Origin: Streptomyces lacrimifluminis
GTDB lineage: Bacteria > Actinomycetota > Actinomycetes > Streptomycetales > Streptomycetaceae
Length of the DNA stretch: 64,000 bases
Reading direction: 5' to 3'
NCBI RefSeq assembly: GCF_014646095.1
Contig: NZ_BMMU01000004.1
Coordinates: 124,001 to 188,000, forward strand
Position 1 is the stretch's first letter, and every line of letters starts with the position of its first letter. Made by a program: the position numbers and the translations under genes. Positions 27,060 through 36,014 of the stretch are shown piece by piece. The notes under the pieces are model-generated. The model had not been told where the DNA came from. It saw only the letters and a program-made list of their open reading frames with translations, and did not search any database.

Positions 27060-27824
27060 ATGCGGATCGGAGAGCTTGCCGGCGCCGTCGGTGTCACGAC
27101 GCGGACCGTGCGGCACTATCACCACCTGGGGCTGCTGCCCGAGCCTGAGCGGCTCGCCAACGGCTACCGGGACTACACACTGCGACATGCCGTCGTGCTC
27201 GCCCGGATCAGGCGGCTGACCGAGTTGGGCCTCGGGCTTGCCGAGGTGCGGGACGTGCTCGCCGACGAGGCCGGGCGGGATCTGATCGAGGTGCTCGCCG
27301 AGCTGGACGAGGATCTGGCGCGGCAGGAGGCGGCCATTCACGAGCGGCGGGCGCGGTTGCGTGCGCTGCTGGACGCGGACGCGGAGGCGTTGCCCGCCGA
27401 GGGGCCCGTCTCGCCCGAACTGGCCGCCGTGTTCGCTGAGTTGGCGCACGTCTCCGACTCCCCCATGGCCGCCAAGGACCGCGAGATGCTCGCGTTCATC
27501 GAGACCACGGCGACCCCGGAGGACCGGGAGCGGTTGACGGCCGCTCTTGGCAGTGCCTTCGCGACGCCGGAGGCCGCCGCGCGGGCGCACGAGGTGTACG
27601 TGCTGCTCGACGCCCTGGCCGACGCGGCCGAGGACGACCCACGCGTGGCCGGGGCCGCCCGTGCCCTCGCCGACTGTCTTCCCCGCGACTTGCTCCCGTC
27701 GGGGACGGTCGGCATCGACCACGACGACGGTTTCCTGCGCGCCTTCTACGCCGACTTCGCGCCCGCCCAGGCGGCGGCCGTCCGCGGTGCGCTGCACATC
27801 CTCAGCGGGCGGCAACAGTCATGA
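27060..27824 (+). CDS. MerR family transcriptional regulator
   Basis: The 254-residue protein has the MerR winged helix at its start (MRIGELAGAVGVTTRTVRHYHHLGLLPEPERLANGYRDYT) and the dimerisation helix up to about residue 100. A long helical effector domain without conserved cysteines follows, so it probably senses a drug or lipid rather than a metal. The start codon lies six bases after the -10, with no ribosome site. Its stop overlaps the next gene by four bases (ATGA), so the membrane protein downstream is its likely target partner. Confidence 0.88.
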   Translation: MRIGELAGAVGVTTRTVRHYHHLGLLPEPERLANGYRDYTLRHAVVLARIRRLTELGLGLAEVRDVLADEAGRDLIEVLAELDEDLARQEAAIHERRARLRALLDADAEALPAEGPVSPELAAVFAELAHVSDSPMAAKDREMLAFIETTATPEDRERLTAALGSAFATPEAAARAHEVYVLLDALADAAEDDPRVAGAARALADCLPRDLLPSGTVGIDHDDGFLRAFYADFAPAQAAAVRGALHILSGRQQS

Positions 27825-28435
27825 GGGCGACGGCATGCGCCCTCCTGCGGCACGAGGTGCGGCTGCACATGAGTCTGTGGCTGTGGGTGGCTCGGCGGCG
27901 CCACGGAACGGACGGCGGGCAGGCCTTCGGGTACGCCCGGGGGCAGGGCGCGACGATGTTCGCGTTCGCCTTCGTGTGCGTGGTCGAGACGCTGGCGATG
28001 TTCGTGCTGCTGCGCGACTGGCCGATCGTGCACTGGGTGGTGCTCGTCCTGGACGTCTACACCATCGAGTTCGTCATCGGGTTGCACGCGGCCTCGGTCG
28101 TCCGCCCGCACGTCCTCAACTCCCGCTCCCTGCGGGTCCGTTATGCCGCCCACGTCGATCTGGATATCCCGCTGGAGGAGATCGCGACCGTACGTCGTGA
28201 GCTGCGGACCACGCACCGACGTGCCGAGGGTGAACTCGACCTCGCCATCGGCTCCCAGACCACCGTCACCCTCAAACTCACCGAGCCGGTGGCCCACTTC
28301 ACCTTCCTCGGCCGGCGACGGGACATCCGTCTCGTCCGCTTCCACGCCGACGACGCCGACACCCTCGTACGCTCGCTACGGGCCGTCATGCGGGAGCGAA
28401 CCGCACCCCCGCCACCCCCAGTTCGGCCCGCGTGA
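27821..28435 (+). CDS. Membrane protein of unknown function
   Basis: The 204-residue protein has two hydrophobic segments (residues about 47-65 and 70-90) and a cytoplasmic beta-rich C-terminal half (VDLDIPLEEIATVRRELR, DLAIGSQTTVTLKLTEPV). I do not recognise the family. It is translationally coupled to the MerR gene by an ATGA overlap. Its last 50 bases overlap the convergent RNB gene. Confidence 0.7.
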   Translation: MRATACALLRHEVRLHMSLWLWVARRRHGTDGGQAFGYARGQGATMFAFAFVCVVETLAMFVLLRDWPIVHWVVLVLDVYTIEFVIGLHAASVVRPHVLNSRSLRVRYAAHVDLDIPLEEIATVRRELRTTHRRAEGELDLAIGSQTTVTLKLTEPVAHFTFLGRRRDIRLVRFHADDADTLVRSLRAVMRERTAPPPPPVRPA

Positions 28436-29888
28436 GGCGAACTCTCAACCGCTCCCCCAGTGGCAGCGGAGCGCCATCGTCGTCGGCCTCGATCCTCGCG
28501 ACCACTGCCGGGGACTCCAACTGCACTGTGCCGACCGTGGGTCTGCGTTCCTCGACGTCCACCACGAACCCGTCGAAGACCTCTCCCACCCGGTCCTTGA
28601 GCAGCGCCGCCTCGACGATGTCCACGCAGCCTCGTTCCACCGCCCCCGCCCGTCTGCCGCCCTCGGCCATCTCCTTGGGGAGGGCGTCCAGGGACGCCAA
28701 CACCCAGTCGGGCGTGGGTTGTTCGGCGACGGCGGCGAGGCAGATCTCGGAGGCGTACCGGTCGACCAGGCGGCGCAGGGGGGCCGTGCAGTGGGCGTAG
28801 GGGGCGGCTACGGCGGCGTGGGTGGTGAGTGGGGGGAGGTTTCCGTCGCGGAAGATCGTGTAGCCGGCGCCTCGTAGCAGGGTCGTGCACTCCTGGAGGA
28901 ACGCCGCGTGGTGGGGGCGGCGGGGGTCCAGGGAGCGGATCAGGGCCGCGTACGAGACGTGGTGCGGCCAGTCGATGTGCAGGGCCTGGGCGGTGCGGCG
29001 CAGGCGGCCGACGGCGCCGTCGGGGGCCGCGGGGAGGGTGCGGAGCACTCCCGTGCCGTGCGTCAGCATCAGTTCGGCCGCCGCCATGCCCGTGAGGAGG
29101 GAGATCTGGGCGTTCCAGCCTTCGGCGGGGAGCTGTGCGCGGTAGGTGAGCGAGTACGTGCGAGCGTCCCCGTCCCGGTCCCGGTCCCCGTCGCCGTCCC
29201 GGTCCCCGTCGCCGTCGCCGTCCTCGACTATCTCCTGCTCCGGGACGTTCAGGGAGATTCCGCCGCGTTCGACCTCCAGGCGTTCCCTCGCCTCGCCTAT
29301 GTCCTTGAGGAGGGCCAGGGGCTCCTCCGCCGTCCCGGAGTCGAGTTGGCGCTGTACGCCCTCGTAGTCGAGTTTCGACCTGCTGCGGACCAGGGCCCGG
29401 TGGACGTCCACGGCGACCGTGCGGCCGTCCGGGTCGAGGTCGATCGTCCAGAGGGCGGCCGGGCGGGTCCGGTTGGGGAGGAGGCTGGCGGCGTCCTCGC
29501 TGAGCACCGGCGGGTGGAGCGGGGTCCTCTCGTCCGGGAAGTAGAGGGTGGTGACCCGGCGGTGCGTCTCCTTGTCCAGCGTCCCGCCCGGTACGACGAA
29601 TGCCGCCACGTCCGCGATGGCGTATCGGACGCGGAAGCCGCCGCCCGGGCGGCGGGACAGGTGCATCGCCTGGTCCAGGTCCGTGGACGTGGGCGGGTCG
29701 ATGGTGAGGAACGGGATGTCCGTGGCGTCGAGCGGCGGGAGAGCGGGGGCCTTCGCCGCCCGTTCCGCCTCCGCCAGCACTGCGGGCGGGAAGCTTTCGG
29801 GGACGTCGAGTTCGGTGCGCAGGGCGGTGAGGGCGGCCCGGAGGGGGGCTTCGGGGGCGCCGGTCACGCGTATGTGGCGGCGGGGCAT
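28386..29888 (-). CDS. RNB-domain ribonuclease (RNase II/R family)
   Basis: The 500-residue protein has the RNB core: DIPFLTIDPPTSTDLDQAMHL with the metal-binding Asp cluster near residues 57-75, PNRTRPAALWTIDLD near 140, and HCTAPLRRLVDRYAS near 368. It lacks the N-terminal cold-shock domains and the C-terminal S1 domain of RNase R, so it is the short actinobacterial form. It should degrade single-stranded RNA 3' to 5'. Residues about 222-242 are an Asp/Gly/Arg run encoded by a hexanucleotide-like repeat (about 29165-29226). The gene overlaps the convergent membrane-protein gene by 50 bases. Confidence 0.9.
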   Translation of the reverse strand: MPRRHIRVTGAPEAPLRAALTALRTELDVPESFPPAVLAEAERAAKAPALPPLDATDIPFLTIDPPTSTDLDQAMHLSRRPGGGFRVRYAIADVAAFVVPGGTLDKETHRRVTTLYFPDERTPLHPPVLSEDAASLLPNRTRPAALWTIDLDPDGRTVAVDVHRALVRSRSKLDYEGVQRQLDSGTAEEPLALLKDIGEARERLEVERGGISLNVPEQEIVEDGDGDGDRDGDGDRDRDGDARTYSLTYRAQLPAEGWNAQISLLTGMAAAELMLTHGTGVLRTLPAAPDGAVGRLRRTAQALHIDWPHHVSYAALIRSLDPRRPHHAAFLQECTTLLRGAGYTIFRDGNLPPLTTHAAVAAPYAHCTAPLRRLVDRYASEICLAAVAEQPTPDWVLASLDALPKEMAEGGRRAGAVERGCVDIVEAALLKDRVGEVFDGFVVDVEERRPTVGTVQLESPAVVARIEADDDGAPLPLGERLRVRLTRAELGVAGVRFAPA

Positions 29889-29996
29889 GGAACGAGCGTA
29901 GGCACAATCCGGACGGCCCGCCTCAGCACGGGCGAACCCGCCTCACCACGTAATCTGACGCGGGTCGACCCCGCGTACCCGTTTGGAGAACTCACC

Positions 29997-30779
29997 GTGC
30001 TTGTCCTGCTGCCTCCCTCCGAAGGCAAGGCCGCTTCGGGGCGCGGTGCCCCGCTGAAGCTGGAGTCGCTGTCCCTGCCGGGGCTCACCGCTGCCCGCGA
30101 GGCCGTTCTCGGGGAGCTCGTCGAGCTGTGCGTCGGGGACGAGGACAAGGCGCGTGAGGTGCTGGGGCTGAGCGAGGGGCTGCGTGCCGAGGTCGCCAAG
30201 AACGTCGACCTGCTCACGGCCGGTGCGCGGCCTGCCGGGTCGGTGTACACGGGGGTGCTGTACGACGCCCTCGACCTCGCCTCTCTCGACGCTGCCGCGA
30301 AGAAGCGGGCCGCGCGTTCGTTGCTCGTCTTCTCCGGGTTGTGGGGCGCCGTGCGGGTCACGGACCGTATCCCCTCGTACCGGTGCTCGATGGGCGTGAA
30401 GCTGCCCGGGCTCGGTGCGCTGGGTGCGCACTGGCGTGCTCCGATGGCCGCCGTCCTGCCCGAGGTGGCCGGCGGCGGGCTGGTCCTTGACCTGCGCTCG
30501 TCCGCCTATGCGGCGGCGTGGAGGCCGAGGGGGGAGGTTGCCGGGCGGACGGCGACCGTGAGGGTGTTGCATGCGCCGACCCGGAAGGTCGTCAGCCATT
30601 TCAACAAGGCGACGAAGGGGCGGATCGTGCGGAGTCTTGTGAGTGTGGGGGTGGTGCCCTCCGGGCCGGGGGAGCTGGTGGAGGCGTTGCGGGATCTTGG
30701 GTATGTGGTGGAGGTCGAGGCCCCGAGAGGGGCGGGGGCCGCGTGGGCGTTGGATGTGCTGGTGGACGAGATTCACTGA
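29997..30779 (+). CDS. yaaA: YaaA/DUF328 family peroxide stress protein
   Basis: The 260-residue protein opens with VLVLLPPSEGKA, the hallmark of the YaaA family, and has the expected family length. It also carries YTGVLYDALD, RSLLVFSGLWG, SYRCSMGVKLPG and SHFNKATKG. E. coli YaaA lowers intracellular free iron under peroxide stress and binds DNA. The GTG start at 29997 has TTTGGAGAA upstream; the frame is open further upstream but without similarity. Divergent from the RNB gene. Confidence 0.88.
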   Translation: MLVLLPPSEGKAASGRGAPLKLESLSLPGLTAAREAVLGELVELCVGDEDKAREVLGLSEGLRAEVAKNVDLLTAGARPAGSVYTGVLYDALDLASLDAAAKKRAARSLLVFSGLWGAVRVTDRIPSYRCSMGVKLPGLGALGAHWRAPMAAVLPEVAGGGLVLDLRSSAYAAAWRPRGEVAGRTATVRVLHAPTRKVVSHFNKATKGRIVRSLVSVGVVPSGPGELVEALRDLGYVVEVEAPRGAGAAWALDVLVDEIH

Positions 30780-30830
30780 GGCACGCTCCGCTGGTTGGGG
30801 CGCGTTGTGTTGCCTGTCGGCTGCTGCGCC

Positions 30831-30866
30831 GTTGTGGCTTGTCGCGCAGTTCCTCGCGACCCTGAA
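30831..30866. repeat. Short interspersed repeat (TGTGGCTTGTCGCGCAG type), copy 1
   Basis: It shares 17 identical bases with 42677-42693 and lies between the YaaA gene and the aldolase operators. No coding potential. Confidence 0.7.
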
Positions 30867-30876
30867 GCGTGCCCTA

Positions 30877-30912
30877 TTGCATTATGTGCAACGTTCATTG
30901 CGTGCACTGCAA
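30877..30912. promoter_or_regulatory. Paired TTGC/GCAA operators upstream of the KDPG aldolase
   Basis: TTGCA-N5-TGCAA at 30877-30891 and TTGC-N7-GCAA at 30898-30912 are two 15-base inverted repeats offset by exactly 21 bases (two helical turns). They lie 19 bases before the aldolase start at 30931. The arrangement fits cooperative binding by an IclR- or GntR-type regulator of sugar-acid metabolism. Confidence 0.6.
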
Positions 30913-30930
30913 CCGGGCAGGATGAGGTGC

Positions 30931-31588
30931 ATGCCCGCCTCACCCGCGTCCTCCCCTTCCCCCTCCCCCTCCGTTCTCGGCCTCGCAACCGTCGTCCCCG
31001 TGGTCGTTGTCGAGGAGCTGGGCGACGCCGTGCCGCTTGCTCGGGCGCTCGTCGCCGAGGGCTGCCGGTCATCGAGGTCACCCTGCGTACGCCCGTCGCG
31101 CTCGATGCCGTCCGGACCGTCGCCGACGGAGTTCCGGGCGCGGTGGTCGGCGTCGGCACGCTCATCTCGCCGGCCCAGGTGTCCGACGCGGTCGCCGCCG
31201 GGGCCCGTTTTCTTGTCAGCCCGGGCTGGACCGACGTACTGCTGGAGGCCATGCGGGCGTCCGGGCTGCCGTTCCTGCCGGGGGTGTCGGCGGCGTCCGA
31301 GGTCGTCGCACTGCTGGAGCGAGAGGTGCGGGAGATGAAGTTCTTCCCGGCGGAGGCCGCGGGCGGAACCGCCTACCTGAAGTCGTTGTCCGGGCCGCTC
31401 CCCCAGGCCCGGTTCTGTCCCACCGGGGGGGGATCAGCCCCGCGAACGCGCCCGAGTATCTCGCGCTGCCCAACGTCGATTGCGTGGGCGGGAGTTGGAT
31501 GCTTCCGCCGGATGCCGTCGCCGCGCGCGACTGGGACCGGGTCGAGACGCTGGCCCGCGAGGCGGCAGCTCTCGGGTTCTCAGCGTAG
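30931..31588 (+). pseudogene. eda: KDPG/KHG aldolase (Eda) gene with two frameshifts
   Basis: Three successive frames encode a complete class I KDPG aldolase. First is [30 protein letters not shown]. Then, after a one-base loss near 31055-31060, comes [11 protein letters not shown] through [29 protein letters not shown] and the Schiff-base Lys region MKFFP. After a G8 run at 31425-31432 comes [26 protein letters not shown]. Intact members are about 210 residues. Either the gene is recently inactivated or the assembly has two indels; the homopolymer makes the second a possible error. Confidence 0.8.
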
Positions 31589-32740
31589 GTGGGACGTGTC
31601 GTTGAAGAGCCGCACGCTCGCGTTGCCGTCCGCGTAGTACGCCACCGCCGAGAGGGAAGCCGCCGACAACTCCATGCGGAACAGGGATTCGGGCGGTGCT
31701 CCCAGGGCCAGGCGGACGAGGGTCTTGATGGGGGTCACGTGGGTGACCAGCAGGACCGTACGGCCCGCGTGGGCCGCGATCAGCTTGTCGCGGGTGACGG
31801 CCATCCGGCGTGCGGTCGCCGCGAAGCTCTCGCCGCCGCCCGTCGGTTCGGCCTTCGGGGAGGCCAGCCAGGCGTTCATGTCGTCCGGGTAGCGCTCGCG
31901 GACTTCCCCGAACGTCAGGCCCTCCCACGCGCCGAAGTCCGTCTCGCGCAGACCGTCGTCGATGGTCACGTCGAGGCCGAGGCGGGTCGCCACCGCGGCG
32001 GCTGTCTGCCGTGTGCGGGTCAGGGGGGACGCGACGATCGCCTCGATTGTGCCGCGCCTGGCCAGGGAATCCGCCACCCGCTCGGCCTGGTCCCGGCCCA
32101 CGTCCGAGAGGGACGGGTCGGTGCCGCCGCTGCCCGAGAAGCGCTTCTGGGGGGTGAGCGGGGTCTCTCCGTGACGCAGGAGTACGAACGTCGCCGGCGG
32201 GCCGAGGTCCGCGGGTGCCGACCAGCCGGCGGCGACCTTCGTGGCGGCACCGGTGTCGGAGTCGGCGGCCGTGGAGGTGAGGCCTGCGTCCAGTTCGGCC
32301 GTCGATGTGGACGCCGACCACTGTTCGCCGCGCTTGCCCGCGTCCATCGCCTCGTTCGCCAAGCGGTCCGCGTGCTTGTTCTTCTCGCGCGGGATCCACT
32401 CGTACGTCACCTGCCCCGCGTCCGGGAACACCCGGGCCGCCTCCGCCGCCAGCGGCTTCATGTCCGGGTGTTTGATCTTCCAGCGGCCGGACATCTGCTC
32501 GACGACCAGCTTGGAGTCCATCCGGACGTGGACGGTGGCGGTCGGGTCCAGTTCACGGGCCGCGCGCAGGCCGGCGACCAGGCCCCGGTACTCGGCGACG
32601 TTGTTCGTGGCGACGCCGATGTACTCGGCCGCCTCCGCCAGCGTCTCGCCCGTGGCCGCGTCGATGACAACGGAACCGTAGCCAGCTGGCCCCGGGTTGC
32701 CCCGGGAACCGCCGTCGGCCTCGACGATGAACTCCCGCAC
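31580..32740 (-). CDS. Bifunctional RNase HI / histidine (acid) phosphatase
   Basis: The 386-residue protein has a type 1 RNase H domain at residues 1-135 ([46 protein letters not shown] and the final [13 protein letters not shown]). After a linker it has a phosphoglycerate-mutase-like phosphatase domain from about 170 ([36 protein letters not shown]). The same architecture is characterised in S. coelicolor SCO2299. It degrades RNA in RNA/DNA hybrids; the phosphatase substrate may be an alpha-ribazole phosphate or similar. GTG start with AAGGAG upstream. It is third in the Nif3 - zinc ribbon - RNase H operon. Confidence 0.95.
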   Translation of the reverse strand: MREFIVEADGGSRGNPGPAGYGSVVIDAATGETLAEAAEYIGVATNNVAEYRGLVAGLRAARELDPTATVHVRMDSKLVVEQMSGRWKIKHPDMKPLAAEAARVFPDAGQVTYEWIPREKNKHADRLANEAMDAGKRGEQWSASTSTAELDAGLTSTAADSDTGAATKVAAGWSAPADLGPPATFVLLRHGETPLTPQKRFSGSGGTDPSLSDVGRDQAERVADSLARRGTIEAIVASPLTRTRQTAAAVATRLGLDVTIDDGLRETDFGAWEGLTFGEVRERYPDDMNAWLASPKAEPTGGGESFAATARRMAVTRDKLIAAHAGRTVLLVTHVTPIKTLVRLALGAPPESLFRMELSAASLSAVAYYADGNASVRLFNDTSHLR

Positions 32741-32802
32741 GCCTCAAGCTCCTTGCCGAACCACTTGCCGAACCAGCAGAACAGGACCGGACCACTACCG
32801 GT

Positions 32803-33546
32803 TTACAGACCCGACTCCGACGTGCGCACCAGGATGCGGCGGCAGTTCTCGCAGCGCAGGACGGCGTCGCGGGGGGCGGCCTTCACCTCGTTGACCTCGG
32901 TGATGTTCAGCTCCAGGCGGCAGCCCTCGCAGCGGCGCTGGAAGAGACGGGCGGCGCCGACTCCACCCTGCTGCTGGCGCAGCTTGTCGTACAGCTTGAG
33001 GAGGTCGTCGGGCACCGAACCCGCGATGACCTCGCGCTCCTTCGTCGCCGTGCCGACCTCGCCGGCGAGGGACTCGTACGCCGCCTCGCGCCGCGCGGTC
33101 GCGTCGTCGATCTTCCCCTGGAAGGCGCCGACCCGCTCGGTCAGCTCGGCGACGCGCTCCTGCGCGGACTCACGGCGCTCCATGACCTCCAGGACGATGT
33201 CCTCCAGGTCGCCCTGCCGCTTGGCGAGGGAGACGATCTCGCGCTGGAGGTTCTCCAGGTCCTTGGACGAGCTGACGGCACCGGAGTCCAGGCGCTGCTG
33301 GTCACGGGTGGCGCGCTGACGCACCTGGTCCACGTCCTGCTCGGCCTTGGTCTGCTCGCGGGCGCAGTCGCTCTCCTCGGTCGTCGCGGCCACCAGCAGG
33401 TCGCGCAGCTGGGTGAGGTCCTTGGTCAGCGACTCGATCTCGGCGTGCTCGGGCAGCGACTTGCGCTTGTGCGCGAGCTGCTGGAGGCGTACGTCGAGAG
33501 CCTGGACGTCGAGAAGTCGGATCTGGTCGGCGGGCTCGGCGTTCAG
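32803..33546 (-). CDS. C4-type zinc-ribbon coiled-coil protein with probable CTG start
   Basis: The product is a coiled coil of about 190 residues, then a zinc ribbon with CEGC and CENC pairs near the C terminus. The conserved N-terminal part (NAEPADQIRLLDVQALD, then RLQQLAHKRKSLPEHAEIE) begins directly after a CTG that overlaps the Nif3 stop as CTGA (33543-33546). Between that CTG and the first GTG (33393) there is no ATG, GTG or TTG, so starting at 33393 would delete about 51 conserved residues. The role is unknown; the family travels with Nif3 in actinobacteria. Product about 247 residues. Confidence 0.85.
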   Translation of the reverse strand: MNAEPADQIRLLDVQALDVRLQQLAHKRKSLPEHAEIESLTKDLTQLRDLLVAATTEESDCAREQTKAEQDVDQVRQRATRDQQRLDSGAVSSSKDLENLQREIVSLAKRQGDLEDIVLEVMERRESAQERVAELTERVGAFQGKIDDATARREAAYESLAGEVGTATKEREVIAGSVPDDLLKLYDKLRQQQGGVGAARLFQRRCEGCRLELNITEVNEVKAAPRDAVLRCENCRRILVRTSESGL

Positions 33547-34442
33547 TTGGGGGCTCCCAGTGCTTCAGAGGTGGTGGTGGACGCCGCGTGGGCCGTCCAG
33601 GGGTCGGTGACCGTGGCGGAGACGTGGACCCGCAGGCCCCATCCGTGCCGGTCGGAGATCTCGTCGAGCTGGGCGGCGGCCAGCTCGCACCAGGGCCACT
33701 CGGTGGCCCAGTGCGCCGCGTCGAGCAGCGCGAGGGGGTTGTGGGCGCCAGTTCCAGTGCCATGGGTGGCACTGTGGGCGCGGTCCGCGACGAACTCCGA
33801 CGCCGGGTGGTGGCGCAGGTCCGCGGTGAGGAAGGCGTCGACACCGGCCGCGCGTACGTCGTCGAAGAGGCTGTCGCCGGAACCGCCGCTGACGGCGACC
33901 GTGCGGACGAGGGCCTCGGGGTCGCCGGCGACCCGGATGCCCTGCGCGGTCGCGGGCAGCCGTTCGGCGGCTCGGGCGGCGAACTCGCGGACGGTCAGCG
34001 GGTGGTCCAGCTCGCAGACCCGGCCGAGGCCGCGCCGGCCGGCGGGGTCGGTGGGGTCGGGTACGAGGGGTCGTACGACCCGCAGGTCGAGGGCGCCGGC
34101 GAGGGCGTCGCTGACTCCCGGGTCGGCGACGTCGGCGTTGGTGTGGGCGACGTGGAGGGCGATGTCGTGCTTGATGAGGGTGTGCACGACCCGGCCCTTG
34201 AAGGTGTCCGCCGCGACCGTGCTCGTACCGCGCAGATAGAGCGGGTGGTGGGTGACCAGCAGGCCGGCGCCCAGCTTCACGGCCTCGTCGACGATGTCCT
34301 GGACGGGGTCCACGGCGAACAGGACCCGGGAGACCTCCTGATCGGGGTCGCCCGCGACCGTGCCGACCGCGTCCCAGCTCTCGGCCCGCTCGGGGGGCCA
34401 GAGGGCGTCGAGGGCGGCGATGATTTCAGACAGACGAGGCAC
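33543..34442 (-). CDS. Nif3-like dinuclear metal centre protein
   Basis: About 299 residues. It has the NIF3 motifs ALWPPERAESWDAVGTVAGDP at the start, LLVTHHPLYLRG near residue 65 (metal-binding His pair), HVAHTNADVADPG near 98 and a C-terminal ALLDAAHWATEWPWCELAA. Members form toroidal hexamers with two metals per subunit and have been linked to GTP cyclohydrolase-like or repair roles. The biochemical activity is unsettled. The GTG at 34442 (VPRLSEIIAALD) is preferred to one 18 codons upstream because similarity begins there. First gene of the operon. Confidence 0.9.
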   Translation of the reverse strand: MPRLSEIIAALDALWPPERAESWDAVGTVAGDPDQEVSRVLFAVDPVQDIVDEAVKLGAGLLVTHHPLYLRGTSTVAADTFKGRVVHTLIKHDIALHVAHTNADVADPGVSDALAGALDLRVVRPLVPDPTDPAGRRGLGRVCELDHPLTVREFAARAAERLPATAQGIRVAGDPEALVRTVAVSGGSGDSLFDDVRAAGVDAFLTADLRHHPASEFVADRAHSATHGTGTGAHNPLALLDAAHWATEWPWCELAAAQLDEISDRHGWGLRVHVSATVTDPWTAHAASTTTSEALGAPN

Positions 34443-34653
34443 GAGCGCAAGGCTACCTGGCTGTTCCGTACGGCTGAACCGGTGTGCCCGCCCCACCGCC
34501 GTCCCCGGCGCCGCCCGCGGTCCCGGTCAGCACACGCGCCACCGTTTCCTCAGGCGAATCGTTACTGGGCCACCCTTATGTGTGAAATGACTGCTGCGCG
34601 GTCCCCCGCCTGTGCGTGCGAAAACTAGTTTCGTCGCCGGAGGTGACCGATCG

Positions 34654-35919
34654 ATGACGGCCTGTGCGATCGAAGCGATCGAGCCCATGATCGAACCCAT
34701 CGAACCCATGGCGGAGGACGGATTCTCCCCCGGGGCGGGGTTGGCGATCACGGCGGACGGTGCCTACGCGGCCCGGCTCGCACGAAACGGCGACTCCTGG
34801 TTCCCGGAGCGCTGGACGCTCGACGGGCCCGAGCCGTACGCCGTGCCGCTGCCCGGAAACCAGCCCGAGGAGCCCGGCACGCAGGTGCTGCCGATGGGCG
34901 ACGGGCGTGTCCTCATCCACCGTCCGATCGCCGGCAGGCACACCTTCGCACTCCTCTATCCGACCGGACCCGGCACCGGCGAACTTCCCCTGGGCGCTGT
35001 CGAGTGCCCCGACGCCGACACCCCGCTGCGACTGCTGCCCCCGGCTCCGGGCGGCGACCGCGCGTACGCCCTCGCCCTGGGCCGGCGTTCGACGACGGTG
35101 TGGCTGGTGGCGGGCGGCGCCTTCGGGCCCGAGTACGTCACGGAGGTGCCCGGCCGTTGCTCGGGCGGGGTCTGGCTGGACCGCACGGGGCGGCTGCTCG
35201 CCCTGGACCGGGAGGTCGCCGGGCGCACCAAGGCGATCGTGGTGGATCTGGAGCGCGACGGTGAGGTGTCGCCGTTGCTCCAGATCTCGGCGGAGAGCAA
35301 CGACCGGCTGCTGCTCGCGGACGCGGACAGCGGACTGCTGCTGATCGGCTCGGACGCGCCCTCGCCCGGCGGGCAGGAACGATTGGGCTGGGGAGTGCTC
35401 GGCAGCACCCTGCCGGTGCGCTTCCCGGAGTGCCTGCGGATCGACGGGTGCACGCTCACGCCGTTCGCGATCCAGCCGGGGCAGGTGCTGACGCCGGAGA
35501 GCTGTGGGGTGGCGTTGCGCGTGGACGGTCCGGCGGGGAGTTGGGTGGGGGTGTGGCGGCCCTCGGAGCGACAGGTGCGGCATCTTCCGGCGCCGGAGGG
35601 GTGGTTGCCGGGCGCGGGGCTGTGGAGCAGGGACGGGGAGCTCCGACTGCCTTACGTGACCGGGGATGTGCCGTGCGGGGTGGCTCGGGTACGGGCCGAG
35701 AGGTCCGAAGGGGCAGCAGGGTCCGCGGCGTGCATGACGTCGACGGAGTCGCAGTCGCCGTCGCCGTTCGGGGCGGGGGCTGCCGTTGGCCCGGAACCGG
35801 TCGCTCCCGCGCCCGTCGCGGTGGCCCGACCCGTGCCGCTGCAACAGGCTCCGCTGGGGCGGCTCGTGCCGAAGGCCGGGAAGCCCGGTAACGAAGTGAC
35901 GAAGCTTGTAACGAACTAG
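34654..35919 (+). CDS. Conserved hypothetical protein, likely beta-propeller-like
   Basis: The 421-residue cytoplasmic protein has no signal peptide or membrane segment. It is built of repeated short strands of the type GLAITADGAYAARLARNGDSW, DGRVLIHRPIAGRHTFALLY and GRLLALDREVAGRTKAIVVDLE, suggesting a WD/propeller-like fold. The N terminus is an acidic low-complexity repeat (EAIEPMIEPIEPM), and the C terminus a Pro/Ala/Val-rich tail. GGAGGTGA precedes the ATG at 34654. I do not recognise a function. Confidence 0.7.
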   Translation: MTACAIEAIEPMIEPIEPMAEDGFSPGAGLAITADGAYAARLARNGDSWFPERWTLDGPEPYAVPLPGNQPEEPGTQVLPMGDGRVLIHRPIAGRHTFALLYPTGPGTGELPLGAVECPDADTPLRLLPPAPGGDRAYALALGRRSTTVWLVAGGAFGPEYVTEVPGRCSGGVWLDRTGRLLALDREVAGRTKAIVVDLERDGEVSPLLQISAESNDRLLLADADSGLLLIGSDAPSPGGQERLGWGVLGSTLPVRFPECLRIDGCTLTPFAIQPGQVLTPESCGVALRVDGPAGSWVGVWRPSERQVRHLPAPEGWLPGAGLWSRDGELRLPYVTGDVPCGVARVRAERSEGAAGSAACMTSTESQSPSPFGAGAAVGPEPVAPAPVAVARPVPLQQAPLGRLVPKAGKPGNEVTKLVTN

Positions 35920-36014
35920 TTCCGGTCGGCGTGTGCGGCTCGTGTCACCCCGAGTCGCACTGGTTAGGATCATCCGGCTGTTAGAAGGATCATGTTGACG
36001 GGGTGAACTTTCCG

